A stretch of DNA of 64,000 bases from Aquabacter sp040049275 (GCF_040049275.1 NZ_JBDZDT010000006.1:248001-312000), one strand, 5' to 3'; counted from the first letter of the stretch, positions 41,912 through 49,501 are shown. A program made the numbers and translations. Notes: generated by a model not told the origin, from the letters alone.

Positions 41912-42958
41912 TCATTCAGCGGCCTCTGCGAATGTCGAGGTAGGCGCCGATGACTTCCGCCGCCGCTTCGGCATTGATTGCATTGCCGTAACCGCGCAGG
42001 CGTCCCACTCGGGCGGCAGCCCCATGAGCCAGCGGGAATGTGCCGGGTTCAACTGGCCGCCACTTTCCATCCCGGCAGAAGAGCCAGTCAGCATCTCGCC
42101 AGAGGCCGTTAACCGGGCCGGGTGGCCCGTGTCGATCATGGACGCTCGCTGTGGGAGCGGAATGCCCGTATCGTGCGGCCTGATCGTCCCGTTGCCTCGA
42201 CAGCAATCCTGCGCGGTCGGGCTCGGCCAGCCAGCGAGAAGGATGTAATCGTCCAGGTTTCGCCGACGCCCACCCGTCCTCTCGACCATCCCCGAGCGGC
42301 TGTTCGCTCCGTCGCGGGACTGCGGAGTGGGCCAGCCCGCGGCGCAGGGCGCCTGCCAAACTGATGGCTCGATCTTCACCCCAGAGATGGGCGTGTGCAG
42401 GCCATGCATCTCGCATCTTTCGGCAATGCCTTCGGGCTTCTTCCAATCGGTCATCCCCGCCACCTCGTTCAGTGGACGCGCATTCGTCCCCCAGCGCTCC
42501 TGCGTCTTGCCCTTCCAATCCCGAGCCGCTGGCGTCGGCCAACCGTTCAGCAAAGATCCACTGTCGCTGCCGGATGTGTGGCGCGCCGACGCCCGCAGCG
42601 CAGAGATCAACCGCCCCGCAGGCGTAGCCCGTTGCTTCCAGGTCAGCTTGTACAAGGTCGAGCCAAGCGAGGCCGTCCTTGCTTGCAACCTGCTCACCAA
42701 GGAAGACTGGAGGGCGTCGGACGCGGATGAGATGGTGGAACGCCGGCCACAGGTGCCGCTCGTCATCAAACCCGCCGCCTGCGCCTGCCGCGCTGAAAGG
42801 CTGGCAAGGGCATGATCCGGTCCACACGGGGCGATCGTCGGGCCATCCTGCAAGACGCAGGGCGTAGCTCCAGACACCGATGCCGGCGAAGAAATGGCAC
42901 TGGGTGTAGCCGGCCAAGTCATCAGGTCGAACATCGACAATTGACCGCTCATCGACAT
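41912..42958 (-). CDS. Overlapping second frame at the methyltransferase locus
   Basis: In a different frame of the same strand, DNA from 42958 (possibly 43051) to 41912 is fully open and encodes SMFDLMTWPATPSAISSPAS, HALASLSARQAQAAGLMTSG, repeated W-P-T-P/W-P-S-P blocks (NGWPTPAARDWKG, GWPTPQSRDGAN, GWPSPTAQD), and SGGQLNPAHSRWLMGLPPEW near the end. I know this pattern from proteins annotated in many phages. Whether it is translated or is a conserved by-product of the methyltransferase frame is unresolved. Confidence 0.4.
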   Translation of the reverse strand: MSMSGQLSMFDLMTWPATPSAISSPASVSGATPCVLQDGPTIAPCGPDHALASLSARQAQAAGLMTSGTCGRRSTISSASDALQSSLVSRLQARTASLGSTLYKLTWKQRATPAGRLISALRASARHTSGSDSGSLLNGWPTPAARDWKGKTQERWGTNARPLNEVAGMTDWKKPEGIAERCEMHGLHTPISGVKIEPSVWQAPCAAGWPTPQSRDGANSRSGMVERTGGRRRNLDDYILLAGWPSPTAQDCCRGNGTIRPHDTGIPLPQRASMIDTGHPARLTASGEMLTGSSAGMESGGQLNPAHSRWLMGLPPEWDACAVTAMQSMPKRRRKSSAPTSTFAEAAE

Positions 42959-43046
42959 CGCCTGGCGCGATGTGGCCGGCGGCGATGAGGCTGCGGAGCC
43001 ATTGGGCAGCGAAGGGTTCGATCTCGTTGTAGTAGGCCCGACCCAT
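41916..43046 (-). CDS. DNA cytosine-C5 methyltransferase
   Basis: The 376-residue enzyme carries motif I CHFFAGIGVWSYALRLAGW, motif IV SCPCQPFSAAG with the catalytic Cys, the Glu of LGEQVASKDG (motif VI), GAPHIRQRQWIFA (motif VIII), and C-terminal GRLRGYGNAINAEAAAEVIG (motif X). It methylates cytosine using SAM. In phages this serves anti-restriction or regulation. The target-recognition region (residues 190-310) is Gly/Arg-rich and low in order. A second open frame covers almost the whole gene. One residue is unusual: motif I has GIGVWS where GIGGWS is more common. Confidence 0.9.
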   Translation of the reverse strand: MGRAYYNEIEPFAAQWLRSLIAAGHIAPGDVDERSIVDVRPDDLAGYTQCHFFAGIGVWSYALRLAGWPDDRPVWTGSCPCQPFSAAGAGGGFDDERHLWPAFHHLIRVRRPPVFLGEQVASKDGLAWLDLVQADLEATGYACGAVDLCAAGVGAPHIRQRQWIFAERLADASGSGLEGQDAGALGDECASTERGGGDDRLEEARRHCRKMRDAWPAHAHLWGEDRAISLAGALRRGLAHSAVPRRSEQPLGDGREDGWASAKPGRLHPSRWLAEPDRAGLLSRQRDDQAARYGHSAPTASVHDRHGPPGPVNGLWRDADWLFCRDGKWRPVEPGTFPLAHGAAARVGRLRGYGNAINAEAAAEVIGAYLDIRRGR

Positions 43047-43050
43047 GTCA

Positions 43051-43419
43051 TCACGCCGCCCCGTCGCAGCACTGGCGCAGCAGCGCCTTGTCGGGCTCGG
43101 ACAGGAAGTATCCTTGCTGCGGCGCGCACGCGATTGACACCCCGAGCGGCGCGAGCTTCGAGCGCATCTGGGAGATGTGCACCAGCAGGGCCTTTTCGCC
43201 CCGCGGCTCGGTTCCGCGCGCTCCGTAAAGCACCGCCTCCAGCGCCGCGCGTGTCGCCATGCGTCGCGCCATAAGCACGCGCAGGATCACGACCTGCAAG
43301 TGTGTCAGCCGCCACGCCGCGGGGGGCTGAATCTCCTCCATCAGCGCTGCCCGCAGCCGCGAGTTTTCTTCGCGGAGCGTCTCGCATTCGTGCTCCAGGC
43401 TGAGGGCATCGAGGGTCAC
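43051..43419 (-). CDS. Winged-helix protein with N-terminal coiled coil
   Basis: GTG at 43419 overlaps the preceding stop (GTGA). The 122-residue product has a coiled coil (LEHECETLREENSRLRAALM) and an OmpR/PhoB-type winged helix (LQVVILRVLMARRMATRAAL, LLVHISQMRSKLAPLGVSIA, CAPQQGYFLS). It lies between primase-related DNA and the methyltransferase in the early operon and probably regulates phage genes. Confidence 0.7.
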   Translation of the reverse strand: MTLDALSLEHECETLREENSRLRAALMEEIQPPAAWRLTHLQVVILRVLMARRMATRAALEAVLYGARGTEPRGEKALLVHISQMRSKLAPLGVSIACAPQQGYFLSEPDKALLRQCCDGAA

Positions 43420-43481
43420 GCCGCCCTCCCCATCAGCGCGTCGTTGAAGTCCAACCCATCAGGCGCCCATGCGATGGTCAT
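43416..43481 (-). pseudogene. Remnant of a primase C-terminus
   Basis: The last 21 codons before the stop read TIAWAPDGLDFNDALMGRAA. This closely parallels TTAWAPEGFDFND at the C-terminus of the intact primase (44632). Only this tail remains, and the next gene still overlaps its stop, so the block between 43482 and 44635 (GcrA, HicB) appears to have been inserted, or the primase end duplicated. Confidence 0.55.
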
Positions 43482-43598
43482 TGGCGCCCGATCGTATGTA
43501 TGGCTACAAATGAGCGGTTCAGCCGCGCACACCGGCGGGAGCGGTAGTGCGGCTGGCCGGCGCCATCCCGACAGAACAAGACGCAGGAGCGCAGACGC

Positions 43599-43958
43599 GT
43601 GCCATACGCAATCGGCATCGTTCATGTGGAGAATGGCGCCTTCGGCATCTCCTTCCCCGATTTTCCCGGCTGCATATCCAGCGGCAATACCCTCGACGAG
43701 GCGGTCACGAACGGCGCCCAGGCGCTCGCCTTCCACCTCGAAGGGTTGGTCGCAGACGGGATACGCATTCCCGAGCTTAGCACCCTGGAGAGCCATAAGG
43801 CCTGGGAGGCCGATTGGCTCGAGGGGGGCGTCGCGGTCACAGTCCCGGTGGACATCCCTAAGGACAAATCGAGGATGACCGAAGCTAAAGCGATCACCGA
43901 GCTCAAAGCGCTGGTGAAGCACGCCGCTGTTACGGCCAAGCGCTCCCGATATCACTGA
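43599..43958 (+). CDS. HicB-family antitoxin, no HicA seen
   Basis: GTG start with AGGAG nine bases upstream. The 119-residue protein has the HicB partial RNase-H fold: YAIGIVHVENGAFGISFPDF, PGCISSGNTLDEAVTNGAQA, LAFHLEGLVADGIRIPELST. The C-terminus is basic without a clear DNA-binding motif. No HicA-like double-stranded RNA-binding toxin (about 60 residues) lies within 180 bp upstream or immediately downstream, so it is an orphan, read against the phage operon. Confidence 0.82.
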   Translation: MPYAIGIVHVENGAFGISFPDFPGCISSGNTLDEAVTNGAQALAFHLEGLVADGIRIPELSTLESHKAWEADWLEGGVAVTVPVDIPKDKSRMTEAKAITELKALVKHAAVTAKRSRYH

Positions 43959-43960
43959 CA

Positions 43961-44635
43961 TCACGCCGCCTCCCCGATGGTGTCAACCAGGTCGCCATCG
44001 CGCGGCCGGTTGGGCGCGCGGGCGATGCTGGTGTCGAAGGGTGGGCGCGGCGGGTGGCCGGCGGGACGGTAGGCCATGCAGTGGTGGCGTCGGCAGTAGG
44101 ACTGTCCCTCCGGTGCCTTCGCCCCGCACACTTCCAGCGTCAGGCCCTCGCCATCCACCGGCCAGCGGCATTGCCACCCTGTGGTGGAGGCCAGCAGGAC
44201 GCCCGGCCGCTCGGCCGAGAACAGCGCAGAAAAGCGCGCCGGCGGCGTGGGCGGCTTGCGGACACCATCGTTCGGCACGCTCTTCTCAAGGGTCGGCGCC
44301 ACAACGTCAGGCGTGCGCGGCGGGCATTCAGGGCCGCACGCTGATCGGCCCTTACTGGCCCGCCGCGCTCCCGGCGCCGGGGGGGAGGCGTCCCCCGGCC
44401 CGGAAAGGATGATCGGCTTCGGCCGACGGGGGCGCCCGGCGGGATAGCCTTGCGCGCCGTGCAGCCGGAGGCCCATACGCTCGCATTTGCCGATGACTGC
44501 ATTGCGCGTCACCTGGACGCCAAGCTCACAAAGCCGACTGGCGATCTCCCCGGCGCTAAGTGGCTCCGCCACCAGTGCCCGCAGAGCGGCGACATTCTTC
44601 TCGTCAGCCCACGGCCCTCTCGAAACTCCGCTCAT
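43961..44635 (-). CDS. GcrA-family cell cycle regulator, phage-encoded
   Basis: GcrA is an alphaproteobacterial sigma70-binding regulator whose promoter choice depends on adenine methylation. The N-terminal HTH is present (DEKNVAALRALVAEPLSAGE, SRLCELGVQVTRNAVIGKCE), followed by a disordered Pro/Arg linker of about 100 residues and the C-terminal GWQCRWPVDG ... CGAKAPEGQSYCRRHHCMAY block that contacts sigma. It overlaps the primase stop (ATGA), so it is an early gene and may redirect host transcription. Confidence 0.88.
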   Translation of the reverse strand: MSGVSRGPWADEKNVAALRALVAEPLSAGEIASRLCELGVQVTRNAVIGKCERMGLRLHGAQGYPAGRPRRPKPIILSGPGDASPPAPGARRASKGRSACGPECPPRTPDVVAPTLEKSVPNDGVRKPPTPPARFSALFSAERPGVLLASTTGWQCRWPVDGEGLTLEVCGAKAPEGQSYCRRHHCMAYRPAGHPPRPPFDTSIARAPNRPRDGDLVDTIGEAA

Positions 44636-45879
44636 GCCGCTTCCCTCCCCACATGCGCCGGGAGATGCCGGCGGCGCCGCAAATCGTTGAAATCGAAACC
44701 TTCCGGCGCCCAGGCCGTGGTGCAGAACCGACCGGGCGCGGCGTGGCGCGCCTCGGCACGCTCCATGGCGCAGCGGGTGGCGAAGGGGTCGCTGTCACCG
44801 TCGCCGAGGAATGTCTGGTGCACGATGCTCTCGGGCAGCCACATGGCCGCGCTGTCCATGCGCGGCACTGGCCCCTTCACACGCTGGGGCCGGCTGTAGC
44901 CGCGCTTGTCCACGACACGTTTAGTGGGATGCGGCACCGTGGCCTCGGCCGCGCCCGCGAGATTGCCGAGGTCGACGCCGGCCGCGAACTCGGTGGCGGA
45001 GAGGTCCCATCCCGCCTCCATCAGGTCGGCCCAGACCGAGAGTGTGGTCTCGATCCCCTCCCCCGAAATGCCATGGGTAGCGACCCCGGAAGGCGCCGGC
45101 ACAAGCTCGATGCGGTTGCCCTGCTTGGTGCCGCGAGATTTCTTCGCCGGAAGCTCTTCGCCTGTGTCGGGATCGAAGACCTCCGCCTTGCCCTTCTCGC
45201 GGGTCAGATCCAACCAGGTGAAGTGCAGGCCGCGGAAGATGTGCGTCGGATCGGTGATGGCCGCACCCATGGCCGGGCCACGGTAGATCAGGCGTGGCCG
45301 CTTGCGGCCGCGCTCGTCCTCCTCTTCCCCGTGAAAGTAGGGGGCATCCGGCAGGAAACGCAGCACCTTGCAGCGCGGCGGCAGCACGAGCCGGCGCAGC
45401 TCGAAATAGGCCAGCAGGAACGGCGCCTCATGGGCACGCTTCCCGTTCTGGAAGATCCGGTAGAGCCGCTGCCGCTCCTCCTCGCGGTATGTCTCGGAGG
45501 ACACCGTTGCAGCGTCGCGTTTCTTTTGCGCCTCGGCCTCTCGCGCCTCCAGCTCCTCGGGCGAAAGGCGCACGCCCGTGCCGCCCCGCGGCGGGGGACG
45601 GCTGGTGAGCGTCTCGCACGCGGCGATGAAGTCGGCACCGTCGAGATACTGCACCAGGGCGATGGCCCGCCCGCCTCTGCCTTCGGCGCGGCACACCCAC
45701 AGATCCTTGCGGGTGTGGACGCTGAAGCGGTCGGTGCCGCCGCACACCGGGCACGGCCCGCTGCGCTCAATACCCTTGGCCAGCTTGATGCCCCGCTTGT
45801 CGATAACCTCCATGCAGGTCACCGCGCGCGCCTCGTCCAGCCACTTCTCGAATTCGGGATCGCGGGCGGAGCCGGTCAT
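44632..45879 (-). CDS. DNA primase (zinc finger plus Toprim), phage type
   Basis: A 415-residue primase. The N-terminal zinc ribbon is CPVCGGTDRFSVHTRKDLWV ending in Cys. A linker and a helical stretch (EERQRLYRIFQNGKRAHEAP) follow, then the catalytic part: KVLRFLPDAPYFHG, AITDPTHIFRGLHFTWLDLT, and Toprim motifs GISGEGIETTLSVW (acidic Glu) near residue 265. The C-terminus ends AWAPEGFDFND. It primes replication together with the SF3 helicase. A 3.4-kb plus-strand cargo island separates it from the other early genes upstream. Confidence 0.9.
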   Translation of the reverse strand: MTGSARDPEFEKWLDEARAVTCMEVIDKRGIKLAKGIERSGPCPVCGGTDRFSVHTRKDLWVCRAEGRGGRAIALVQYLDGADFIAACETLTSRPPPRGGTGVRLSPEELEAREAEAQKKRDAATVSSETYREEERQRLYRIFQNGKRAHEAPFLLAYFELRRLVLPPRCKVLRFLPDAPYFHGEEEDERGRKRPRLIYRGPAMGAAITDPTHIFRGLHFTWLDLTREKGKAEVFDPDTGEELPAKKSRGTKQGNRIELVPAPSGVATHGISGEGIETTLSVWADLMEAGWDLSATEFAAGVDLGNLAGAAEATVPHPTKRVVDKRGYSRPQRVKGPVPRMDSAAMWLPESIVHQTFLGDGDSDPFATRCAMERAEARHAAPGRFCTTAWAPEGFDFNDLRRRRHLPAHVGREAA

Positions 45880-45926
45880 GCGTCACCCCCGAAACCAATT
45901 GGTGAGCACGGGCGTTGCACTTCGCT

Positions 45927-46178
45927 ATGCACGACTTCTGGTACGAACCTCTGGCGCGGACGCTGGCGCTCAATGACCGCACCGGCGGCATCACTTTGAC
46001 GACTTTGGCCGACGCTGGTCGTTTTCTGCTCGACCGGTCCGAAAGCTTGATGCAGCCCGCCGAACTTATCGATGCCATCGACCTTGTTCTGGAGGCGGCC
46101 AAGAGCGGCGAAGCCGACGACATCGAGGCCGCGACGGTTCAGCTCGAAAGCGTTTTCTCGGCTCAAAGGACGAGGTGA
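45927..46178 (+). CDS. DUF982-like small protein, copy 4
   Basis: An 83-residue product (MHDFWYEPLARTLALND at its start) with ITLTTLADAGRFLLDRS, VLEAAKSGEADDIEAATVQL and ESVFSAQRTR. It shares the W-x-x-P-L-A-R start and the D-I-x-A-A-T-x-Q-L-E block with copies 1 and 8. It opens the six-copy cluster, divergent from the primase gene. Confidence 0.7.
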   Translation: MHDFWYEPLARTLALNDRTGGITLTTLADAGRFLLDRSESLMQPAELIDAIDLVLEAAKSGEADDIEAATVQLESVFSAQRTR

Positions 46179-46270
46179 GGTCGCGCAGCTCCTCGCAACG
46201 CGATGATTCAGACCAGCTGCGGAACCGGAATGGCCAAGACCGCGTTGCGCCCCCGCTGAAACACGCTGGG

Positions 46271-46447
46271 ATGGCCACAATGAAGTTTCGAACCGAACGC
46301 CCACTTCTTCAGGCGCTTGTGCAGCACCTGCGCGGGAAGTCAGACCACAGCCTCGCGTCCGCCCTCGAGGTGCTCGTCGCCGCGAACAGGCAGAGCCCCG
46401 TGCTCGACACGAGCCGCGCGGATGCGGCAAAGCGGCTGCCCGGTTGA
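46271..46447 (+). CDS. Small hypothetical protein within the DUF982-like cluster
   Basis: A 58-residue product: MATMKFRTERPLLQALVQHL, RGKSDHSLASALEVLVAANR, then a short tail. It is helical and not clearly a family member. It sits between copies 4 and 5 and ends eight bases before copy 5, so the three are probably co-transcribed. Confidence 0.45.
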   Translation: MATMKFRTERPLLQALVQHLRGKSDHSLASALEVLVAANRQSPVLDTSRADAAKRLPG

Positions 46448-46454
46448 TCGCCCC

Positions 46455-46715
46455 ATGGCGAAGGAATGGGATGCGCCGCTTGCCCGCGGCTTCGACATCA
46501 CCTGGCATGGCAAGCGCCATGTCGCGACCGTCAGCGCGGCCATCGCTTTCATGATGGAGTGCTGCGGCACCGTGATGTCGCCGCAGTTCGACAAGGCCAT
46601 GGACGCCCTGATTTTTGCAGCATCGACTGGATCGAAGAAGGACATCGTGGCCGCAACTGAAGAATTTCGTATCTTCCTTGCGCGTCATGCCATGATACAT
46701 GCATTTGCAACGTGA
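46455..46715 (+). CDS. DUF982-like small protein, copy 5
   Basis: An 86-residue product (MAKEWDAPLARGFDITWHGK) with VATVSAAIAFMMECCGT, ALIFAASTGSKKDIVAATEE and FRIFLARHAMIHAF. It is the nearest relative of copy 3 (40216), sharing the FMMxCCGT block and RHxMxHA end, so these two arose by duplication within or between phages. Confidence 0.7.
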   Translation: MAKEWDAPLARGFDITWHGKRHVATVSAAIAFMMECCGTVMSPQFDKAMDALIFAASTGSKKDIVAATEEFRIFLARHAMIHAFAT

Positions 46716-46856
46716 ACCCTGCGGGCTCTCAGAAGCCAGATATCCCATTCCGTATGGGCAATAGATACCAGCTATATTTTCAGCCAAGCTGCAACGATCA
46801 GTGATGCCCAGGGTTGTTGTGGTGGGAATACACCCCAACACATAAGGATAACGATC

Positions 46857-47105
46857 ATGGGCAACCCGAACCAACCCGACCAGGACCCGCAGCGCCAGCA
46901 GGGCGGACAGGGCGGTCCCGGCCAGGATCCCAATCGCCAGCCCGACCAGCAGCAGGATCGCAACCGCCCCGGCGAGCAGCAGCGCCAGACCGGCAGCGGC
47001 AAGGACCAGCAGGGCGGCCAGAAGCGCCCCGATCAGCAGAGCCAGTACGGCAACACGGACGAGCAGCGCCAGGACCAGAACAAGGACAATCCCGGCCAGC
47101 GCTGA
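46857..47105 (+). CDS. Gln/Asn/Pro-rich low-complexity protein
   Basis: An 82-residue protein made almost wholly of Q, N, P, G, D, R and K (DPQRQQGGQGGPGQDPNRQP and similar), with no hydrophobic core. AAGGA lies upstream at normal spacing and a strong terminator follows, so it is a real single-gene unit. It is predicted to be fully disordered and hydrophilic; similar small proteins in soil alphaproteobacteria are linked to desiccation or stress, an inference here. It lies between copies 5 and 6. Confidence 0.65.
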   Translation: MGNPNQPDQDPQRQQGGQGGPGQDPNRQPDQQQDRNRPGEQQRQTGSGKDQQGGQKRPDQQSQYGNTDEQRQDQNKDNPGQR

Positions 47106-47125
47106 CCGCGCCACAGAGCGAAAAG

Positions 47126-47155
47126 GCCTCGCCCCCTTCCGGGGCGGGGCTTTTT
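47126..47155 (+). terminator. Rho-independent terminator after the Gln-rich gene
   Basis: GCCTCGCCCC pairs with GGGGCGGGGC (one G-T pair) around a five-base loop and is followed by TTTTT, 20 bases after the stop. Confidence 0.85.
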
Positions 47156-47234
47156 GCGGGATGCGCCGGCGACGAACCTCCGGCGCGCAGGAACTTTTAG
47201 GCCGCAGGCCAGTGCTGGCGGCGGGAGATTTCAG

Positions 47235-47582
47235 ATGACCAATTTCGCGCGCGACCAGCGCCAATCGCTCACCATCAACACCGCCCCGACCCAGATCAGC
47301 CGCCGCGGCGCCGCGGCTGCCTATCCCGGGGCGAAGCTGGACTGGACCATTCCCCTGCCTGGGGTCTTCCGCGCTCTGGATGGCAAGGAGATCCGCACGT
47401 TGAAGGACGCGGCCGATCTCCTCTCTGGCCACGCCCTCGGTTGCCACGATCCAGCGGTCCGCCAGGTCGCAGCGGATCTGCTCGTTCGCGCCGCCCGCAC
47501 TTGCACACCGAACGATGTGGCGGCCGCGTCGGAACGGGTGGGACGCTTCCTCCTTATCGAGCGAGTTGCGCACGCCATCTGA
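47235..47582 (+). CDS. DUF982-like small protein, copy 6, with N-terminal extension
   Basis: GGGAG lies upstream of the start. The 115-residue product has a 35-residue lead, then WTIPLPGVFRALDGKEIRTL, KDAADLLSGHALG, and LLVRAARTCTPNDVAAASER. The family core begins only at the Trp. The extension is Arg/Ala-rich and unlike the other copies. Confidence 0.6.
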   Translation: MTNFARDQRQSLTINTAPTQISRRGAAAAYPGAKLDWTIPLPGVFRALDGKEIRTLKDAADLLSGHALGCHDPAVRQVAADLLVRAARTCTPNDVAAASERVGRFLLIERVAHAI

Positions 47583-47765
47583 GGCCCAAGCCCCCCGCTG
47601 AAACCCAGGCGAAGCCGCCGCCGAATGGCCCAGCGCCGCGCCAACGGCGGAACCCGTTGCACCACATGGCGTTTCTAACGCCAGCCCTTGCCGCACCTTT
47701 GATCTTGACCGTGCGCCGCGTGGGTATATGACGGTTTTATGACAATCGGATTTGGTATCGGCGGC

Positions 47766-48011
47766 ATGGTCAAGCACTTCGACATACGCTTGCCCCGCGA
47801 GGTTCACCTCAAGGGCGCCCCCGGCGTCATCGCGACCATTGATGACGCGAAGGAATTCGTACTGCGAGCCCCGGCGAAGACGACGGCGCAGGCACCTCTG
47901 AATCGCACTATCAACGCGGTCATGAAGGCGGCGGAGACTGAAAGCCCCGAGGATTTGGAGGCCGCAGCCAAGTGCCTTGAGCGGCTCGTCGCGCATTGCA
48001 GGAAGCGCTGA
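47766..48011 (+). CDS. DUF982-like small protein, copy 7
   Basis: The start at 47766 (MVKHFDIRLPREVHLKGAPG) aligns with the other copies; ATG at 47739 would add nine residues. The 81-residue product continues VIATIDDAKEFVLRAPA, AVMKAAETESPEDLEAAAKC. The usual Trp is replaced by Phe. Copy 8 follows after 21 bases. Confidence 0.6.
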   Translation: MVKHFDIRLPREVHLKGAPGVIATIDDAKEFVLRAPAKTTAQAPLNRTINAVMKAAETESPEDLEAAAKCLERLVAHCRKR

Positions 48012-48032
48012 TCCGCAGCGCTCATCCCCACC

Positions 48033-48278
48033 ATGACCGACTGGAAGACGCCCCTCGCTCGTTCGATCACGCTCCGAGGACGTGCGAGCGGTACGCTCTC
48101 CACGCTGGAAGAGGCGGGGAAATTCCTGCTCAGCCGGTCCCAAGGGGTGCTGCGCAACGACGTTCTTGCGCACGCCATGACGCTGCTGATGCAGGCGGCG
48201 GAGAGCGAAGACCCCAAGGACATCGCTGAAGCCACCACCCAGCTTGAGCGATATCTGACGGCGCAAAAGATGCAGTGA
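48033..48278 (+). CDS. DUF982-like small protein, copy 8
   Basis: An 81-residue product (MTDWKTPLARSITLRGRASG) with TLSTLEEAGKFLLSRS, LLMQAAESEDPKDIAEATTQ and LERYLTAQKMQ. It is closest to copy 1 (7487), sharing RGRASGTLxTLxEA. It is 21 bases behind copy 7 and followed after about 170 bp by a terminator. Confidence 0.7.
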   Translation: MTDWKTPLARSITLRGRASGTLSTLEEAGKFLLSRSQGVLRNDVLAHAMTLLMQAAESEDPKDIAEATTQLERYLTAQKMQ

Positions 48279-48450
48279 CCCTGCGGCAAAGCCTCCTCTA
48301 TTTGGACGCTTTCCCGGTTTCATGTGCCGCGCATTGAGATCGCGCGCTGGGTTAGGAAGATCCCCTCGGGCCCGCAGCCCCGGAGCCGACGTCTTGAGCA
48401 GCAGGCTTGCGCTCGCGCCGCCTGGAATAGCCGGGGAAAGAAAGGCTATG

Positions 48451-48484
48451 CGGCCTGTCCATTCAAGAATGGGCAGGCCGTTTT
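48451..48484 (+). terminator. Rho-independent terminator within the DUF982-like cluster
   Basis: CGGCCTGTCCATT pairs with AATGGGCAGGCCG (one wobble pair) around a four-base loop, followed by TTTT. It ends the transcript carrying copies 7 and 8. Confidence 0.7.
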
Positions 48485-48557
48485 GCGTTTCAGCCGAGGA
48501 ACACGCGGAAACAGACCGTGTTCCGCAATCATGCTGGCTGCGCGAGGGAGTAACGCC

Positions 48558-49034
48558 ATGGCGAAGAGCGCATATCCGGATGATCAGCACCAAAGCCGCA
48601 TGGATCGGATAGACCCGCCACGTGGGAAGCTGAAGGTCCGCACCCCGGGCCTGGATCAAGCCCGGCATCATCAAGGCGGCGGCACCACCGGCGAAGTCGG
48701 CGGAGACCGGCCGGCAGAAGTCTCGACGAGCCCGATCGCCCCTATCGATGGGCGTGACCGTCTTCCCGGAGATGGTCCCGAACGCCTGGGCGAGACTCAC
48801 TGGGATGACGACCTGATCTATCCCATTCAGCTCGCGCACCCGCAGGTGCGCCTCAAAACATTGCGCGATGCCGGTCGGCTTCTGTCCGGCGAGATAACCA
48901 ACATGGTCCACTCGGCCGCGCTCCAGCTCGCAGCGAAGAAGCTCGTGCGGGCGGCGAAGACAGGCACGGTCGAAGACGTGTCGGCGGCCACCGATGACCT
49001 CGACCGCTTGGTCAGGACTGAGCGGTTGATGTGA
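48558..49034 (+). CDS. DUF982-like small protein, copy 9, with long N-terminal extension
   Basis: GGGAG precedes the ATG at 48558. The 158-residue product has a polar, disordered-looking lead of about 85 residues (DDQHQSRMDRIDPPRGKLKV and onward), then the family core: THWDDDLIYPIQLAHPQVRL, KTLRDAGRLLSGEITN, KLVRAAKTGTVEDVSAATDD. The lead has His and Gly runs and may serve targeting or partner binding. Confidence 0.6.
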   Translation: MAKSAYPDDQHQSRMDRIDPPRGKLKVRTPGLDQARHHQGGGTTGEVGGDRPAEVSTSPIAPIDGRDRLPGDGPERLGETHWDDDLIYPIQLAHPQVRLKTLRDAGRLLSGEITNMVHSAALQLAAKKLVRAAKTGTVEDVSAATDDLDRLVRTERLM

Positions 49035-49276
49035 GTGACCGCCTACATTCGCCGGTCTCAGCTTGGCTGTTTTCGCACTCGGGCGTCCCGCCAGCGTCTG
49101 ATCCGGCGGGGCGCTCCGAATTTCGGTAGCGTCTGCCGCTACACGCGGGCAATGAAGGCGCGAAGGATGGGGCGAGCTCATCGTCCGCACCCGGTTTCCA
49201 ACCGGCCCCCAGGACCATCCGCCCCGCCGCACGCTTGGCGCCTTCTTCGGCTCAGGCGACGTGAGAACAAGTTGGT

Positions 49277-49501
49277 TCACGCCACCCTCCCCATCTCGAA
49301 CACCAGCACTTCGCGCTCACGCTCGGTCCAGACGCGGCCATTGGCAGCTTCGCCGGCCAGGGCATCGCGCACGCGGTTGGGAGAGAGGCCGAGAAGTGCG
49401 GAGATGTGGCCGGGCGCATAGCCGCGCGCTGCCATCCGCCGGGCGGCGGGCGCGCGGCGGACGTAGTGGCATCGCACGTGGATGACCGCGCAGCGGACCA
49501 T
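49277..49501 (-). CDS. Small helix-turn-helix protein
   Basis: A 74-residue basic protein with RGYAPGHISALLGLSPNRVR near residues 26-45, a compact HTH, and a C-terminal ERVWTEREREVLVFE-like helix pattern. It is the next minus-strand early gene before the cargo island and probably belongs to the Cro-CII operon. Confidence 0.5.
   Translation of the reverse strand: MVRCAVIHVRCHYVRRAPAARRMAARGYAPGHISALLGLSPNRVRDALAGEAANGRVWTEREREVLVFEMGRVA

Noticed and set aside
43420..43598. A HicA toxin partner upstream of hicB
   Set aside because: No frame of about 60 residues with a HicA-like basic motif was found on either strand.
43416..43964. A 182-codon minus-strand frame opposite hicB
   Set aside because: Only its last 21 codons match anything (primase tail). 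The rest is the complement of hicB, which has a ribosome site and a full domain.
45876..49280. A 1134-codon open frame on the minus strand across the DUF982-like cluster
   Set aside because: It is antisense to at least eight plus-strand genes with ribosome sites and terminators, has no domain, and its hydrophobic run is simply the complement of the Gln-rich gene. High GC makes such long shadows common.
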